Positions 1 to 12,720 of a stretch of DNA of 64,000 nt are shown here, piece after piece (position 1 is the first letter of the stretch; each line of letters begins with the position of its first letter). The stretch comes from Brevibacillus daliensis (lineage in GTDB: Bacteria; Bacillota; Bacilli; Brevibacillales; Brevibacillaceae): NCBI RefSeq assembly GCF_021245735.1, contig NZ_JAJISB010000014.1, positions 62,001-126,000 on the forward strand, read 5' to 3'. The notes beneath the pieces were generated by a model. The model ran no database searches and was not told the DNA's origin. It saw only the letters and a list, made by a program, of their open reading frames with translations. The translations under genes and the position numbers were made by a program.

Positions 1-343
1 CTGCTGTTGCACATGATCCCATTGCAATTACCCATTTGGGCTCAGGCATTTGATCATACAACCTTCTTAATAGAGGTGCCATCTTTTTCGTTACTGTTCC
101 AGCTACAATCATGACGTCAGATTGTCTTGGTGAAGGTCGAAAAATGACTCCAAAACGGTCTAAATCATAATGTGCTCCACCTGTTCCCATCATTTCGATG
201 CCACAACAGGCAAGTCCAAATGTTAACGGCCAAAGAGAGTTACTTCGAACCCAACCTTTAAGTGTTTCTAGAGATGTGAATAATACATTGCGGTTTAGTT
301 CTTCTTGCAATTCATGTTCGATGCTTTGTAAATCTATTCCCAT
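1..343 (-). CDS. nuoB: NADH-quinone oxidoreductase subunit B, 3' end cut by window edge
   Basis: NuoB carries the terminal iron-sulfur cluster N2 of respiratory complex I, which hands electrons to quinone in the peripheral arm at the membrane. The frame from the ATG at 343 reads [13 protein letters not shown] and then shows the adjacent cysteine pair in [10 protein letters not shown], the arginine-rich [14 protein letters not shown] segment and the start of the GSCA cluster-ligand motif, all diagnostic of the family. About 114 codons are present; the family is usually 160-180 residues, so the C-terminus lies outside the window. The start overlaps the end of nuoA by 10 bases, so the two are translationally coupled members of a nuo operon. 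Identification is firm. Confidence 0.95.
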   Translation of the reverse strand, partial: MGIDLQSIEHELQEELNRNVLFTSLETLKGWVRSNSLWPLTFGLACCGIEMMGTGGAHYDLDRFGVIFRPSPRQSDVMIVAGTVTKKMAPLLRRLYDQMPEPKWVIAMGSCATA

Positions 344-705
344 TCCAGCACCTTCTTTCTCCATGCATACAGTAGTCCCGTAACAAGCAGAACAATAAAG
401 ATGCACATTTCTACAAATGCAAAAAGACCAAGTTGATTGTAGGCGACTGCCCACGGATAGAGGAATAACGTTTCAACATCGAAAATAACAAAAAGGAGAG
501 CAAAAATATAATACTTTACATTAAAACGAACCCAACTGTCTCCAATCGGGATGTTACCACTCTCATAGGTGGTTTGCTTCTCAGGCGTAGGCCTATGTGG
601 GCGCAGCATTGGCCCGATTATACTTACCGACGCAACTGGCAGCAGTACACCCAGGAGTAAAAAGATGGCTACGATTACATAGTTGTTTGCATAAACTGCA
701 TCCAT
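334..705 (-). CDS. nuoA: NADH-quinone oxidoreductase subunit A
   Basis: NuoA is a small membrane subunit of complex I at the junction between the peripheral and membrane arms. The 123-residue product has three hydrophobic helices (about residues 8-32, 65-88 and 94-115) and the conserved loop [20 protein letters not shown] followed by [11 protein letters not shown], which are hallmark NuoA sequences. An AGGGAGGG ribosome site precedes the ATG at 705. It is the first gene of the operon and overlaps nuoB by 10 bases. A strong sigma-A-type promoter lies just upstream at 750-779. Confidence 0.96.
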   Translation of the reverse strand: MDAVYANNYVIVAIFLLLGVLLPVASVSIIGPMLRPHRPTPEKQTTYESGNIPIGDSWVRFNVKYYIFALLFVIFDVETLFLYPWAVAYNQLGLFAFVEMCIFIVLLVTGLLYAWRKKVLEWE

Positions 706-749
706 CCACTTTCCCTCCCTATTACTCTAGGTCTTTAAATTTCTTCATA

Positions 750-779
750 ATTATAACAAATCTGTACATTACAGTACAA
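750..779 (-). promoter_or_regulatory. Sigma-A promoter of the nuo operon with an overlapping inverted repeat
   Basis: On the minus strand TTGTAC (774-779) and a perfect TATAAT (750-755) are separated by 18 bases, 45 bases upstream of nuoA. The inverted repeat TGTAC-N6-GTACA at 763-778 covers the -35 box and half the spacer, a position where a bound protein would block RNA polymerase. The promoter is well supported; the operator role is inference. Confidence 0.75.
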
Positions 780-874
780 GAAAGCCCTTTCATTCATCTC
801 AGGATTTTATTGTAATGAGTACATCAATGCACTTATTTATTTTATCAAAAATTTCATTTAATTTATACTCAAAG

Positions 875-924
875 AAAAAAAGACCATATCCACTACTGAT
901 AAATTGTAGGGATGTGGTCTTTTT
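875..924 (-). terminator. Intrinsic terminator between the S8 protease gene and nuoA
   Basis: AAAAAGACCATATCC and GGATGTGGTCTTTTT form a stem of about 15 pairs with one mismatch around a 16-base loop. U-tracts flank it on both strands, so it could act in both directions. It serves the S8 peptidase gene that ends at 1000. Confidence 0.85.
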
Positions 925-999
925 ACTATTCTTCTTACTCGCTACTACTTATCCTTACTTACATACTTTTTTTAACGTCATCATCGTCGTCATCATCTT

Positions 1000-3900
1000 T
1001 TACTTAAATTTAACTCTAACTTCAACCTTTTGTTTAATTGAAGGCACTTTGGAAGAAGAGATTTCGACTGTAAGAATCACTGGATCTTTTAGTTTCCCTT
1101 TTGGTACAGAAACCAAGTATCCATCATTGTCAATGTAACGAGTTCGAGAGCTCTCCACGACTTTATAAGTGATATCTTCCGTCGTTTCTGGCAATTCAAG
1201 AACTGCCTTATTTACCTCGTTTACATTTACAACTTTTGCTTCGAAATCTTTTGCAGCTTGCTTAATCGCTGCTTTTATTTCCGCATTTTCCGTACTGTCT
1301 ATATCATTTTGAATAGAGAGTGTTTTCCATGCTTGATAAATCAATGGCTCTTCTTCCGTACTTTCTGGGTCCTTATACATAGCTACAGCTCGAACGTTGT
1401 ATTTACCGCTTTCCGCTTTAACAATCTCGTTTGTTTCGTAGCTTATATACTCTCCATTAATATCAGAAAATGTGATCTTACCTGGCTCCAGGATACTCCA
1501 GTTACCATTTGCATCTTCTTTGTAGTATGCACCTAAAATACCTAGTTCCACATCATCCAGAGAGATCAATTCCAAATAGACTATATTCGCATCTTTTGCC
1601 TGTAAGTCAACAGTGGCTGTCACAGTAGGAGTATCCGGGTTAATATTACCTGTGAATTTGAAATCATCTAAACCAATTCGGTTATCAATTCTTTCATCAC
1701 CGATATGAACTACAAATGGCAAGTGAAGATCAGGGTGTCCATCTTTACTAGTCAGACGCACTTCACCTTCGTATACACCATCTTTCGCTTTCTTATCCGG
1801 TTTTACCTCTAGTGTAAATTGGGTTATTTCCCCATCATCAGCCTTAATATTGCTCTTCGATACATCAACCTTTATGTCTTTTACATTTGGTGTAGCTTCC
1901 GGATATTTCGGATGAGTAGTTACCTCATCATGCATAATAACCTCTGCTTTGTAGCTCACGTCATCATCAGAAAGGTTTTTCAACTGAAGTGTTTTTACTT
2001 GCTTCTTACTATCAGCTGACATCATACCGAAGCTCAGGTTAGAGCCATTGTACATAATCGTTTTTGGGTTAAAGTTGGTATCAAGAATCGTTACTTTTTC
2101 AACTGTTTGCAGAACTGCAGGGGTCTCAATTGCTGCTAAACCATTAGCGCGTCCTGAACCTTGCGAGTATACATCATATTGAACATTTTCCTCATCTTGA
2201 ATGTTATCAGCCGTATTAGCCAGAGCTGCTTTAATATCCATTGGAGTCCAATCTGGATGCGCTTCTTTTAATAAGGCAACTAGACCAGAAATATGTGGCG
2301 CAGACATACTTGTTCCATTGGAGCGGCCATAAGCGGTGTCATAGTTAGCATTTGGGATGTCCTTTTGCCAAGCTGGTCTTGCAGACAAAATAGAAACCCC
2401 TGGAGCCGTAATGTCTGGCTTAATAGAGTAATAATCATCCATAGCAGGTCCACGGGAACTGAAACCAGCCATTAGATCTCCTTCATCTTCCGTAATTGGA
2501 TAGTCCGCACTGAATGTCATTGTTAATGAAGCAGCACCTGCTGGGTCAGCCAAAATTTGCTTAGCCAGTGCCCATCCATCGGAACCTTTCATATCAAAGG
2601 TAGGTACACCATCAGGTTGGTCACCTAGGTTGGTGTTGCTATAGCCTTCACGTCCTGGATTATCCAGGTCAGCCAGCCCATCACCGTTTGCATCATTACC
2701 ATTGAAGATAATAACAGCAACTGCTCCTGCCTTGTATGCATTAGAGACTTTATCTACAAATGCAAATCCTCCACGAGAAACCACTGCAACCTTTCCTTTG
2801 GCATCAACCTTATTGAAATCATCTGGACTGCCTAGATTTGCATATACCACAGGCAATGGGTTAGTGCCTAGAATTTCTGCAAAATCAGTTTTTCCAGTTT
2901 GGTTAGCCATCACAGGCAAATTGTAGTTTCCTCCAAATGAAGTGGAAGCACTGCCTTGATACGTTTGTGAAGGTGGAGTTGTAGCTCCTACTGTGATTGG
3001 AAGTAGAGTTTGCGATGGTGAGCCTGTCGTAAAGTAGAACTGATCAGGATTTTCATCCGCATAGTTACCACTGGATACAACAGGTACAACCCCAGCCAAA
3101 GCTGCGTTATTCAGTGCGATACCAATAGGAGAATTGGCATTCTTTTCATTCTTGTCTCCTAGAGATAGGTTAATTACATCCATACCATCCTTAACGGCAC
3201 GCTCAACACCATCAATTACCTGTGCATTCGAACCGCCTTTACGTCCTAATACACGATACACATATAAATCTGATTCATAAGCAATACCACGAACATGCAC
3301 ATCAGATGTTTTATTTTCTGCTCGTCCTGCAATTGTACCCGATACGTGTGATCCATGACTGGAACCTGCGTAGCCTTCTCCTTCTTCATCATCTTCGATA
3401 GGGATTGGTGCCTGCTCATACGGGTCACTATCGTTATCAATGGAATCATATCCACCTTTATAAGCACCCTTTAAATCAGGATGCAAATAGTCTACACCTG
3501 TATCTAATACCCCTACTTTAATACCTTTTCCTGTATACCCTTTTTCCCACATTTCCGGTACTTTTAATACCTTCAATGGATTTACATCGTATTTGCCCTC
3601 TGGTAAATTCTCTACCGTTGGCACTGTATAGATTACATCGTTGTTAAAAATCGCTTTAACATTAGGGTTTTCAGCAAGTTTAGGAATTTCATTGGCAGGC
3701 AAGGTTACTACCATACCATTAAATACAACATCAAATTTGTTTTCGATCTCTACATCTAATCCTTCACTGGATGCAAATGATTCAAGATCATCCTGCTCAG
3801 CAGCTACCAAAGAACGAGCTTGTTTTTCCGAGCTTTTTGTTTTATTAGTTGCTACTACCACAGGCTCAGCCTGAAGTTGTACAATGACTGTTACCGTTTC

Positions 3901-4119
3901 AGTTGAGCGCACATTCAACTCAGGCGCTATGTACGTTGCTGGTTTTGAATCTTTGTTCCCCTTGGCCTCTGCAGTAGTTTGCAGTTTGTTTACTTTCTTA
4001 AGTGTATCCAGGCTTAGCCCATCCTTTGAATTGGCTGCCATTGCATTGTACGGAACAGAACCAAGCAATAAGCTGGTTGTGAGCACAATACCGGTTAATT
4101 TCTTTGTTTTGTGCAACAT
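1000..4119 (-). CDS. Secreted S8 (subtilisin-like, Vpr-type) serine peptidase with PA insert
   Basis: A large extracellular subtilase. Order of parts in the 1039-residue product: signal peptide with AMA-type cleavage site near residue 28, an I9 inhibitor propeptide (about 70-165), then the S8 catalytic domain with Asp in VLDTGVDY (about 206), His in SHGSHVSGT (about 255) and Ser in NGTSMSAPH (about 604). A protease-associated (PA) domain of about 130 residues is inserted between His and Ser (about 415-540), as in B. subtilis Vpr and the lactococcal cell-wall proteases. The C-terminal 370 residues look like beta-sandwich (Fn3-like) modules and contain no SLH or LPXTG anchor, so release into the medium is likely. 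A longer reading begins at 4134, but its first codons are the ribosome site GGGGAGGAAG itself, so the ATG at 4119 is preferred. Confidence 0.93.
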   Translation of the reverse strand: MLHKTKKLTGIVLTTSLLLGSVPYNAMAANSKDGLSLDTLKKVNKLQTTAEAKGNKDSKPATYIAPELNVRSTETVTVIVQLQAEPVVVATNKTKSSEKQARSLVAAEQDDLESFASSEGLDVEIENKFDVVFNGMVVTLPANEIPKLAENPNVKAIFNNDVIYTVPTVENLPEGKYDVNPLKVLKVPEMWEKGYTGKGIKVGVLDTGVDYLHPDLKGAYKGGYDSIDNDSDPYEQAPIPIEDDEEGEGYAGSSHGSHVSGTIAGRAENKTSDVHVRGIAYESDLYVYRVLGRKGGSNAQVIDGVERAVKDGMDVINLSLGDKNEKNANSPIGIALNNAALAGVVPVVSSGNYADENPDQFYFTTGSPSQTLLPITVGATTPPSQTYQGSASTSFGGNYNLPVMANQTGKTDFAEILGTNPLPVVYANLGSPDDFNKVDAKGKVAVVSRGGFAFVDKVSNAYKAGAVAVIIFNGNDANGDGLADLDNPGREGYSNTNLGDQPDGVPTFDMKGSDGWALAKQILADPAGAASLTMTFSADYPITEDEGDLMAGFSSRGPAMDDYYSIKPDITAPGVSILSARPAWQKDIPNANYDTAYGRSNGTSMSAPHISGLVALLKEAHPDWTPMDIKAALANTADNIQDEENVQYDVYSQGSGRANGLAAIETPAVLQTVEKVTILDTNFNPKTIMYNGSNLSFGMMSADSKKQVKTLQLKNLSDDDVSYKAEVIMHDEVTTHPKYPEATPNVKDIKVDVSKSNIKADDGEITQFTLEVKPDKKAKDGVYEGEVRLTSKDGHPDLHLPFVVHIGDERIDNRIGLDDFKFTGNINPDTPTVTATVDLQAKDANIVYLELISLDDVELGILGAYYKEDANGNWSILEPGKITFSDINGEYISYETNEIVKAESGKYNVRAVAMYKDPESTEEEPLIYQAWKTLSIQNDIDSTENAEIKAAIKQAAKDFEAKVVNVNEVNKAVLELPETTEDITYKVVESSRTRYIDNDGYLVSVPKGKLKDPVILTVEISSSKVPSIKQKVEVRVKFK

Positions 4120-4323
4120 ACTCTTCCTCCCCATAATAAAATATAATTAATTAATCTGATTTTTTTAATTAATCAGTATATATCATTTCTTCAGGTAACT
4201 TTATTTTCCTCTATGTCCAAAGTAAGTATTTTCCGACAAACGTATGATTCATTTTTACCATTTTTAGTTACATTATCTATTTCATCACATTATTCACATT
4301 ATTAATCAAAGTAATATACACAC

Positions 4324-4362
4324 AAAAGAGGCGTATCTTATTTTTTCAAAGATACGCCTCTT
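4324..4362 (-). terminator. Intrinsic terminator after the 247-residue protein gene
   Basis: AAGAGGCGTATCTT and AAGATACGCCTCTT form a perfect 14-bp stem around a 9-base loop, followed on the minus strand by a short U-tract. It lies 15 bases past the stop codon at 4377. Confidence 0.9.
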
Positions 4363-4376
4363 ACTATTCCACACTA

Positions 4377-5120
4377 TTATTGAAGACCTCCAGGATTAGA
4401 AGTACCTAAGAAATCTTCATAAATACGTTCCCATATCATGGTAAATGTAAACTGATCGTCTTCACCAAGTGCTGGGAAGTTATCAACCGGTTCTTCCATG
4501 TAAGGAGTAAGTTTAACGAGAACTTCAAGCAACATGTTATCGTTAATTTTCAATAAATCTTTTAATTCATTTTTGGTGAAGGTAAATGTGTTCTCCTCTT
4601 TTTCATGCAAATGTGCAACCAATTGGCTGAACACTGGATGAATTAAAGATTCCAATCGGATGTGATATAGAGCTTGTGCCTCATCATCACGAAGTTGGAA
4701 TGTGTCAGCTACCTCTGGGAACGGTGTAACTGGTATATCAAAGGAGCTATCCTTATCAATAACCAATCCCCATTTAATAAACATCTGGATAGCTTCATCC
4801 GCTGTTTTTGGGTAATCATAATCAGAACGCTTCAGGAAGGCTTTAAATTTTGCCAGAAGAATCATGTAGTTTTCATAGTTTTGTTCGTCCTGGAATTTAG
4901 CCTTGTCCAACGTGTCAAAAGTTCCTTCCAAAGCTTTTGTTGCTCGGACGGACTTCAGCATTTCTTCTTTTGAGTCAAAATTGTTCACAGCATAGCACAA
5001 TGCCTTAAACAGTACATTCATCTCGTGGGAGAGAACACTGCTCCAGCCATTCGTATCATATCCTTTTGGAATGACAACGTCATCGCTGCCCTTTTTGCGA
5101 AGGTCTTGTATTGTTTGCAT
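4377..5120 (-). CDS. Conserved hypothetical cytoplasmic protein, 247 residues
   Basis: I do not recognise this family with confidence. The product has no signal peptide and no membrane segment, is acidic, and appears mostly helical. Its C-terminal third (about 150-225) has the spacing of a winged-helix unit, with a short strand FTFTKNELKDLL followed by NDNMLLEVLVKL, but no catalytic motif stands out. AAGGAGAG precedes the ATG at 5120, and a TATAAT-like box at 5196-5201 suggests its own promoter. It is a single-gene unit closed by the hairpin at 4324-4362 and sits between the ATP synthase operon and the S8 protease gene. That the gene is real is supported by length, ribosome site and terminator; the function is unknown. 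Confidence 0.8.
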   Translation of the reverse strand: MQTIQDLRKKGSDDVVIPKGYDTNGWSSVLSHEMNVLFKALCYAVNNFDSKEEMLKSVRATKALEGTFDTLDKAKFQDEQNYENYMILLAKFKAFLKRSDYDYPKTADEAIQMFIKWGLVIDKDSSFDIPVTPFPEVADTFQLRDDEAQALYHIRLESLIHPVFSQLVAHLHEKEENTFTFTKNELKDLLKINDNMLLEVLVKLTPYMEEPVDNFPALGEDDQFTFTMIWERIYEDFLGTSNPGGLQ

Positions 5121-5233
5121 ATTACACTCTCCTTGTTCACAACTAGCGTTTCACTAAGTTTCTTTCTTAGGAACCGTAGAAAGTATTAGCTATATTATAC
5201 ACAAACTGGGCGGTAACTTTCCAATTTCCAAAG

Positions 5234-5269
5234 AAAAATCCCCAAGCATGCCTGATGCCGGGGATTTTT
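5234..5269 (-). terminator. Terminator of the ATP synthase operon
   Basis: AAAAATCCCC and GGGGATTTTT pair around a GC-rich inner part that itself contains GCAT/ATGC. It begins 6 bases past the atpC stop and ends in a U-tract on the minus strand. Confidence 0.93.
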
Positions 5270-5274
5270 GTTTA

Positions 5275-5676
5275 CTATTTCTGAGAAACATCCAAACGCA
5301 TAATAGCACGTTGTAGTGCATATTCCGCACGCTTGATATCAAGATCCGAAGTTTTGTCACTAAGGCGTTTCTCAGCGCGTCTCTTCGCTTCTTCAGCACG
5401 ATCAGGGTCAATATCACCTGGTAGCTCGGCAGATTCTGCTAAAATCGTTACCTTATTATCGCTTACTTCCATAAAACCACCGCTAACGGCAATTATAGTT
5501 TCCTTGCCTTCTTCAAACAAGATCCGAACAGGAGCAACTTTTAACGGTGAGACAATCGGCATATGTTGAGGGAGAATACCTAGCTCCCCCGACACACCAC
5601 GCACAATTACCATCTTCGCTTCGCCGCTATAGACAACCCGTTCAGGAGTAACGATTTCCACTGTGAGTTTACTCAT
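5275..5676 (-). CDS. atpC: ATP synthase F1 epsilon subunit
   Basis: Epsilon belongs to the central stalk of F1 and can inhibit ATP hydrolysis through its C-terminal helices. The 133 residues start with the family signature LTVEIVTPERVVYSGEAKMV. They keep the beta-sandwich GELGILPQHMPIVSPL and end in a two-helix tail rich in Arg, Glu and Ala, matching the usual length of about 130-135. GGGGGAGG precedes the ATG at 5676. It is the last gene of the atp operon, 26 bases after atpD, and is followed at once by the operon terminator. Confidence 0.97.
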   Translation of the reverse strand: MSKLTVEIVTPERVVYSGEAKMVIVRGVSGELGILPQHMPIVSPLKVAPVRILFEEGKETIIAVSGGFMEVSDNKVTILAESAELPGDIDPDRAEEAKRRAEKRLSDKTSDLDIKRAEYALQRAIMRLDVSQK

Positions 5677-5702
5677 TATGGCCTCCCCCTTTCAGGGTTG
5701 TC

Positions 5703-7127
<1,425 letters not shown>

Positions 7128-7163
7128 CTAAAAGCTAATTGGAAGCCTTTATAAGTAACTTGT

Positions 7164-8024
7164 TTATACTTGTGCGTTCGCACCAGCAACAATCTCAGAG
7201 ATTTCTTGTGTGATTGCAGCCTGTCTGGCACGGTTATAGAAGAGTGTTAAGCGATCGATGATGTCTGATGCATTATCTGTCGCATTGCCCATCGCTGTCA
7301 TACGCGCGCCATGTTCGGACGCTTTCGCATCAAGTAATGCACTGAAGATTAATGTCTCTGCATATTTAGGCAAAATTGAAGCCAAAACCTCTTCTGCATC
7401 CGGTTCGTATTCATAGTTAGAACCCGTTTCAGCAGAGTCAACTGATTGAAGTGGCAACAATCGATTTACCTGTGGAATTTGAGAGATTGCACTCTCAAAC
7501 TCGTTATAGCAAAGATATAGTTCATCAATCTGTTCATCCGCATACAGCTTAACTGCTGTACTGGCAATATCTTTAATATCAGCAAAGCTAGGCAATTCCG
7601 GAAGTCCTACGACTTCACCGATAACCGGGTAGTTTCTTTTTACAAAGAAATCACGACCCTTACGCCCGATTACAAAAATTGTATACTCGTCTTGTGATTT
7701 ATGGTTTTCATTAATCGTTTGGATAAGCTTACGAATAATGTTCCCGTTGTATCCACCAGCGAGACCACGGTCAGATGTAATAATGATGTAACCTGTCTTT
7801 TTAATCGGACGGGTTTGCAACATTGGATGCTTGAAGCTGGTATTACCAGCAGCAATGCTTGCTACTACCTGTTGTACCTTTTGTGCATACGGACGACCTG
7901 CTTGTGCCTGGTCCTGTGCACGGCGCAACTTAGCTGTGGATACCATTTTCATCGCTTTGGTAATCTGACGTTGGTCTTTTACGCTTTTGATACGGCGTTT
8001 TACTTCACGGATACCTTGAGCCAC
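7164..8024 (-). CDS. atpG: ATP synthase F1 gamma subunit
   Basis: Gamma is the rotating central shaft of F1. The 286 residues open with the N-terminal helix IREVKRRIKSVKDQRQITKAMKMVSTAKLRRAQ and close with the C-terminal helix ENARDNASDIIDRLTL-type sequence (here ATDNASDIIDRLTLFYNRARQ), as in all family members. The likely start is the GTG at 8024, which gives MAQGIREVK and is preceded by AAGGTGG. It lies between atpA (79 bases upstream) and atpD (51 bases downstream). Confidence 0.97.
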   Translation of the reverse strand: MAQGIREVKRRIKSVKDQRQITKAMKMVSTAKLRRAQDQAQAGRPYAQKVQQVVASIAAGNTSFKHPMLQTRPIKKTGYIIITSDRGLAGGYNGNIIRKLIQTINENHKSQDEYTIFVIGRKGRDFFVKRNYPVIGEVVGLPELPSFADIKDIASTAVKLYADEQIDELYLCYNEFESAISQIPQVNRLLPLQSVDSAETGSNYEYEPDAEEVLASILPKYAETLIFSALLDAKASEHGARMTAMGNATDNASDIIDRLTLFYNRARQAAITQEISEIVAGANAQV

Positions 8025-8103
8025 TCATTTTCACCACCTTGGGAAACGCATGCTGAATTCGCAAATGAACCCAGCATGCACAGTATCTATCGATGCCCGA
8101 TGA

Positions 8104-10171
<2,068 letters not shown>

Positions 10172-10175
<4 letters not shown>

Positions 10176-10675
10176 AAGCGATCCCCTACTTGTTTCAGGA
10201 ACTGATCAATTGTTTCTTTTTGTGTAGCTTCGTCCAATTCTTTTTCAATAATTTTGGAAGCCAACATAACAGAAAGCCCTGCCATTTGTTTGCGCAGTTC
10301 TTCTTTAGCTTTTTCTGTTTCGCGTGCGATTTCTGCAGTTGCTTCTGCTTTAATGCGAGCAGCTGCTTCTAACGCTTCGTGTTTGATACGTGCTTCTTCG
10401 TCTTGAGCTTGTTTCGATGCACGTTCAAGAATCGCTTTTGTTTCTTGACGAGCTTCGTCTAACAAACGACGTTGTTCCGCAATAAAGCCTTCTGATTCTT
10501 TGCGGTTTTTTTCTGCTGCCTCAATTTCAGATGCAATATTTTGGCGACGCGTTTCCATAATTTTTGTCACCGGACCAACCGCAAACTTCCTTACAATTAC
10601 CAGAAGAATGAGGAAAGCGATGAATTGGAAAAGCATCGAACCCCATTCAAGCGTTAAGGCTCCCAAGTCGATCAA
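10172..10675 (-). CDS. atpF: ATP synthase F0 b subunit
   Basis: Subunit b forms the peripheral stalk. The 167 residues have one N-terminal membrane helix (about 10-28, MLFQFIAFLILLVIV) followed by a long charged coiled coil rich in Ala, Glu, Lys and Arg, the usual layout and length. The probable start is TTG at 10675, nine bases after AGGAG. A gap of 121 bases separates it from atpE. That gap has GC-rich patches but no hairpin I could defend. Confidence 0.95.
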
Positions 10676-10796
10676 TGTTTTTCACTCCTTCCTGACTATC
10701 AGGAAAATCTAGACATTAGTCATTATCAATCATTTCACAACAAGGAAGGCGAAGACCTAGCCTACTAGCCCCCGCCCACAACAAGTTTTTTGCAAA

Positions 10797-11027
<231 letters not shown>

Positions 11028-11064
11028 TCAAGGTTTCAAAAAAGTTAAATTGCCTTACATATCT

Positions 11065-11862
11065 TTAGTGTCCATCACTTAGTTTTTGTGAAATATACAC
11101 CATCGTCAATGTTGTAAAAATATAAGCCTGGATAGCACCAACGAATACTGAATATCCTAACCAAATGATCAACGGAATTGTACTAATGAAAATACTAGCA
11201 CTTAATAAGAAAGAAATTAGAACTTCACCGGCAAAAATGTTACCGAATAAACGAAGTGGTAACGTCAACGGTTTAATTACCAACTCTTCCAATAAGTGAA
11301 TTGGATTCAGGAAGTGTTTAAAGTACTTACCTACACCCACCCGACGAATGTCAATCCATTGAGAATAAAGCAGCACAGTCAACGCTAGCGTGAAAGTTAC
11401 ACTTGCTGTAGCTGTAGGAGATTTCCACCAAGCAACATGGACACTATGATCTTCAAATGCATTCATGATTTTTGCCTCTCTTGCGGCAGTTGCTTGATCA
11501 CTAGAAGAAATAGCCAACTGGTGTATAAACTCCGAACTGGTATTATCCGGGGTGTGCACGGTCAGGACGTTAAACGCAAGGCCAAGCCAGTTTCCTAAAA
11601 TAATATATAGAAAAAGCGTAACCGCCAGCGTTACAAATCTCGCAGCTGTTTTGGTATCCATAAAGCTTCGAACTATTCCTGCTACGAAGTCTACGATCCA
11701 CTCAAGGACGTTTTGCGTCCCTCTTGGTACACCAGCTGTTAGATTACGTGTCATGGCTACCAGCATAATAAACACCACAAGCGCTGTTACAACTATCATG
11801 ATAATGGTTGCTAAATCAAAAACCAGTGGTCCTAGCTGAAATCGATAGGTAAAATGATCCAC
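11065..11862 (-). CDS. atpB: ATP synthase F0 a subunit
   Basis: Subunit a provides the proton half-channels beside the c ring. The product has five to six membrane helices. It includes the key arginine region PLTLPLRLFGNIFAGEVL and a C-terminal helix containing GAIQAYIFTTLTMVYIS, both typical of AtpB. The frame is open back to 11967, but the GTG at 11862 follows AAGGGGTGA with good spacing and gives 265 residues, a normal size, so it is taken as the start. Confidence 0.94.
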   Translation of the reverse strand: MDHFTYRFQLGPLVFDLATIIMIVVTALVVFIMLVAMTRNLTAGVPRGTQNVLEWIVDFVAGIVRSFMDTKTAARFVTLAVTLFLYIILGNWLGLAFNVLTVHTPDNTSSEFIHQLAISSSDQATAAREAKIMNAFEDHSVHVAWWKSPTATASVTFTLALTVLLYSQWIDIRRVGVGKYFKHFLNPIHLLEELVIKPLTLPLRLFGNIFAGEVLISFLLSASIFISTIPLIIWLGYSVFVGAIQAYIFTTLTMVYISQKLSDGH

Positions 11863-12003
11863 AATGTGTTCACCCCTTTCTGATATAGATGTATTGCAAG
11901 CATACTGCTCAATTAAAAAAACGTATTCTTTATTGTAACGTTTAATCTGAGCAAATGCAGTTAACATTTAGTGAACCTATAAGACAACTTTTAGGTAATT
12001 CAT

Positions 12004-12372
12004 CTATTTTATGGATCGATATATAAAAAATAAGCTAATTGCCTGAAAAAGGAATAGCGCTAGTAAAACTCCAGAAATGACAAATAAATCTGTAAATCTC
12101 ACCGCCAAGAATACAGCAAATATTGAAACTGCAAATCTTGTTACCATACCAGTTCCTCTAGGCTTAATTGATGGGTCTTCTACAAACCTACCTACTCGCC
12201 ATGTTTTCGCGAAAAGAACGAGTCCATTCACAAGGCTTGCGAGTGCTCCAACCAACAAAGATTGCAAGAATATTCTATGCTCAGGTAATATGAACCAAAG
12301 CAAGGCGATCACAGCGATGACTATAGATATTAAGCGGATAACGTGACGGATCGCAGTCGTAAAATTTTGCAT
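12004..12372 (-). CDS. atpI: ATP synthase subunit I (AtpI)
   Basis: AtpI is a small membrane protein encoded at the head of many atp operons and thought to help assemble the c ring. The 122-residue product has four hydrophobic helices with a short basic loop around residue 60-70, and its place just before atpB is the standard one. Sequence conservation in this family is weak, so the call rests mainly on topology, length and position. Confidence 0.85.
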   Translation of the reverse strand: MQNFTTAIRHVIRLISIVIAVIALLWFILPEHRIFLQSLLVGALASLVNGLVLFAKTWRVGRFVEDPSIKPRGTGMVTRFAVSIFAVFLAVRFTDLFVISGVLLALFLFQAISLFFIYRSIK

Positions 12373-12383
12373 TCTTCATCTCC

Positions 12384-12596
12384 CTACAGATATGGACGGA
12401 TCAGATGGTACATACTGATAATACCTGCGCCTAACCCTAGAAATAACCCAACCATCATAATCCACGGGGACGTATGTAACCAGTTATCTAAGTATTTCCC
12501 ACCCATTACGCCTGCTATGATACAAATTGCCAGATCTGCTCCAATTACACTGACTAATCCTAGAGCTCTCCAAGGATTATTTACCTTTTTTGACAA
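12384..12596 (-). CDS. atpZ: AtpZ/AtpI-family small membrane protein
   Basis: A two-helix membrane protein of the ATPase_gene1/AtpZ type, often the first gene of an atp operon and linked in the literature to F0 assembly or Mg/Ca handling. The TTG at 12596 gives MSKKVNNPWRALGLVSVIGADLA and 70 residues, preceded by AGGGGAG 11 bases away. A longer reading to 12653 is open but would start inside the promoter -10 region, so it is rejected. Helices lie at about residues 10-30 and 42-62. It is 11 bases upstream of atpI. Confidence 0.8.
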   Translation of the reverse strand: MSKKVNNPWRALGLVSVIGADLAICIIAGVMGGKYLDNWLHTSPWIMMVGLFLGLGAGIISMYHLIRPYL

Positions 12597-12651
12597 TTTT
12601 TTCGCGTCTCCCCTCTCACAAAAATGGAAGAGCTTGGCTGACACCCTATAC

Positions 12652-12681
12652 ATATTAACGAAAATTTATTCATATTGTCAA
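12652..12681 (-). promoter_or_regulatory. Sigma-A promoter of the ATP synthase operon
   Basis: A consensus TTGACA (12676-12681) and TAATAT (12652-12657) lie 18 bases apart on the minus strand, about 55 bases ahead of the atpZ start. No other promoter-like pair was seen inside the operon. Confidence 0.8.
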
Positions 12682-12720
12682 CTTACCAATTTGTTGGTCA
12701 CAAAGCTTTCACATATTTGA

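Noticed and set aside
10676-10796. A regulatory hairpin in the atpE-atpF spacer
   Set aside because: The GC-rich patches give only four-base stems and a U-tract is lacking; uneven subunit stoichiometry may be set by other means.
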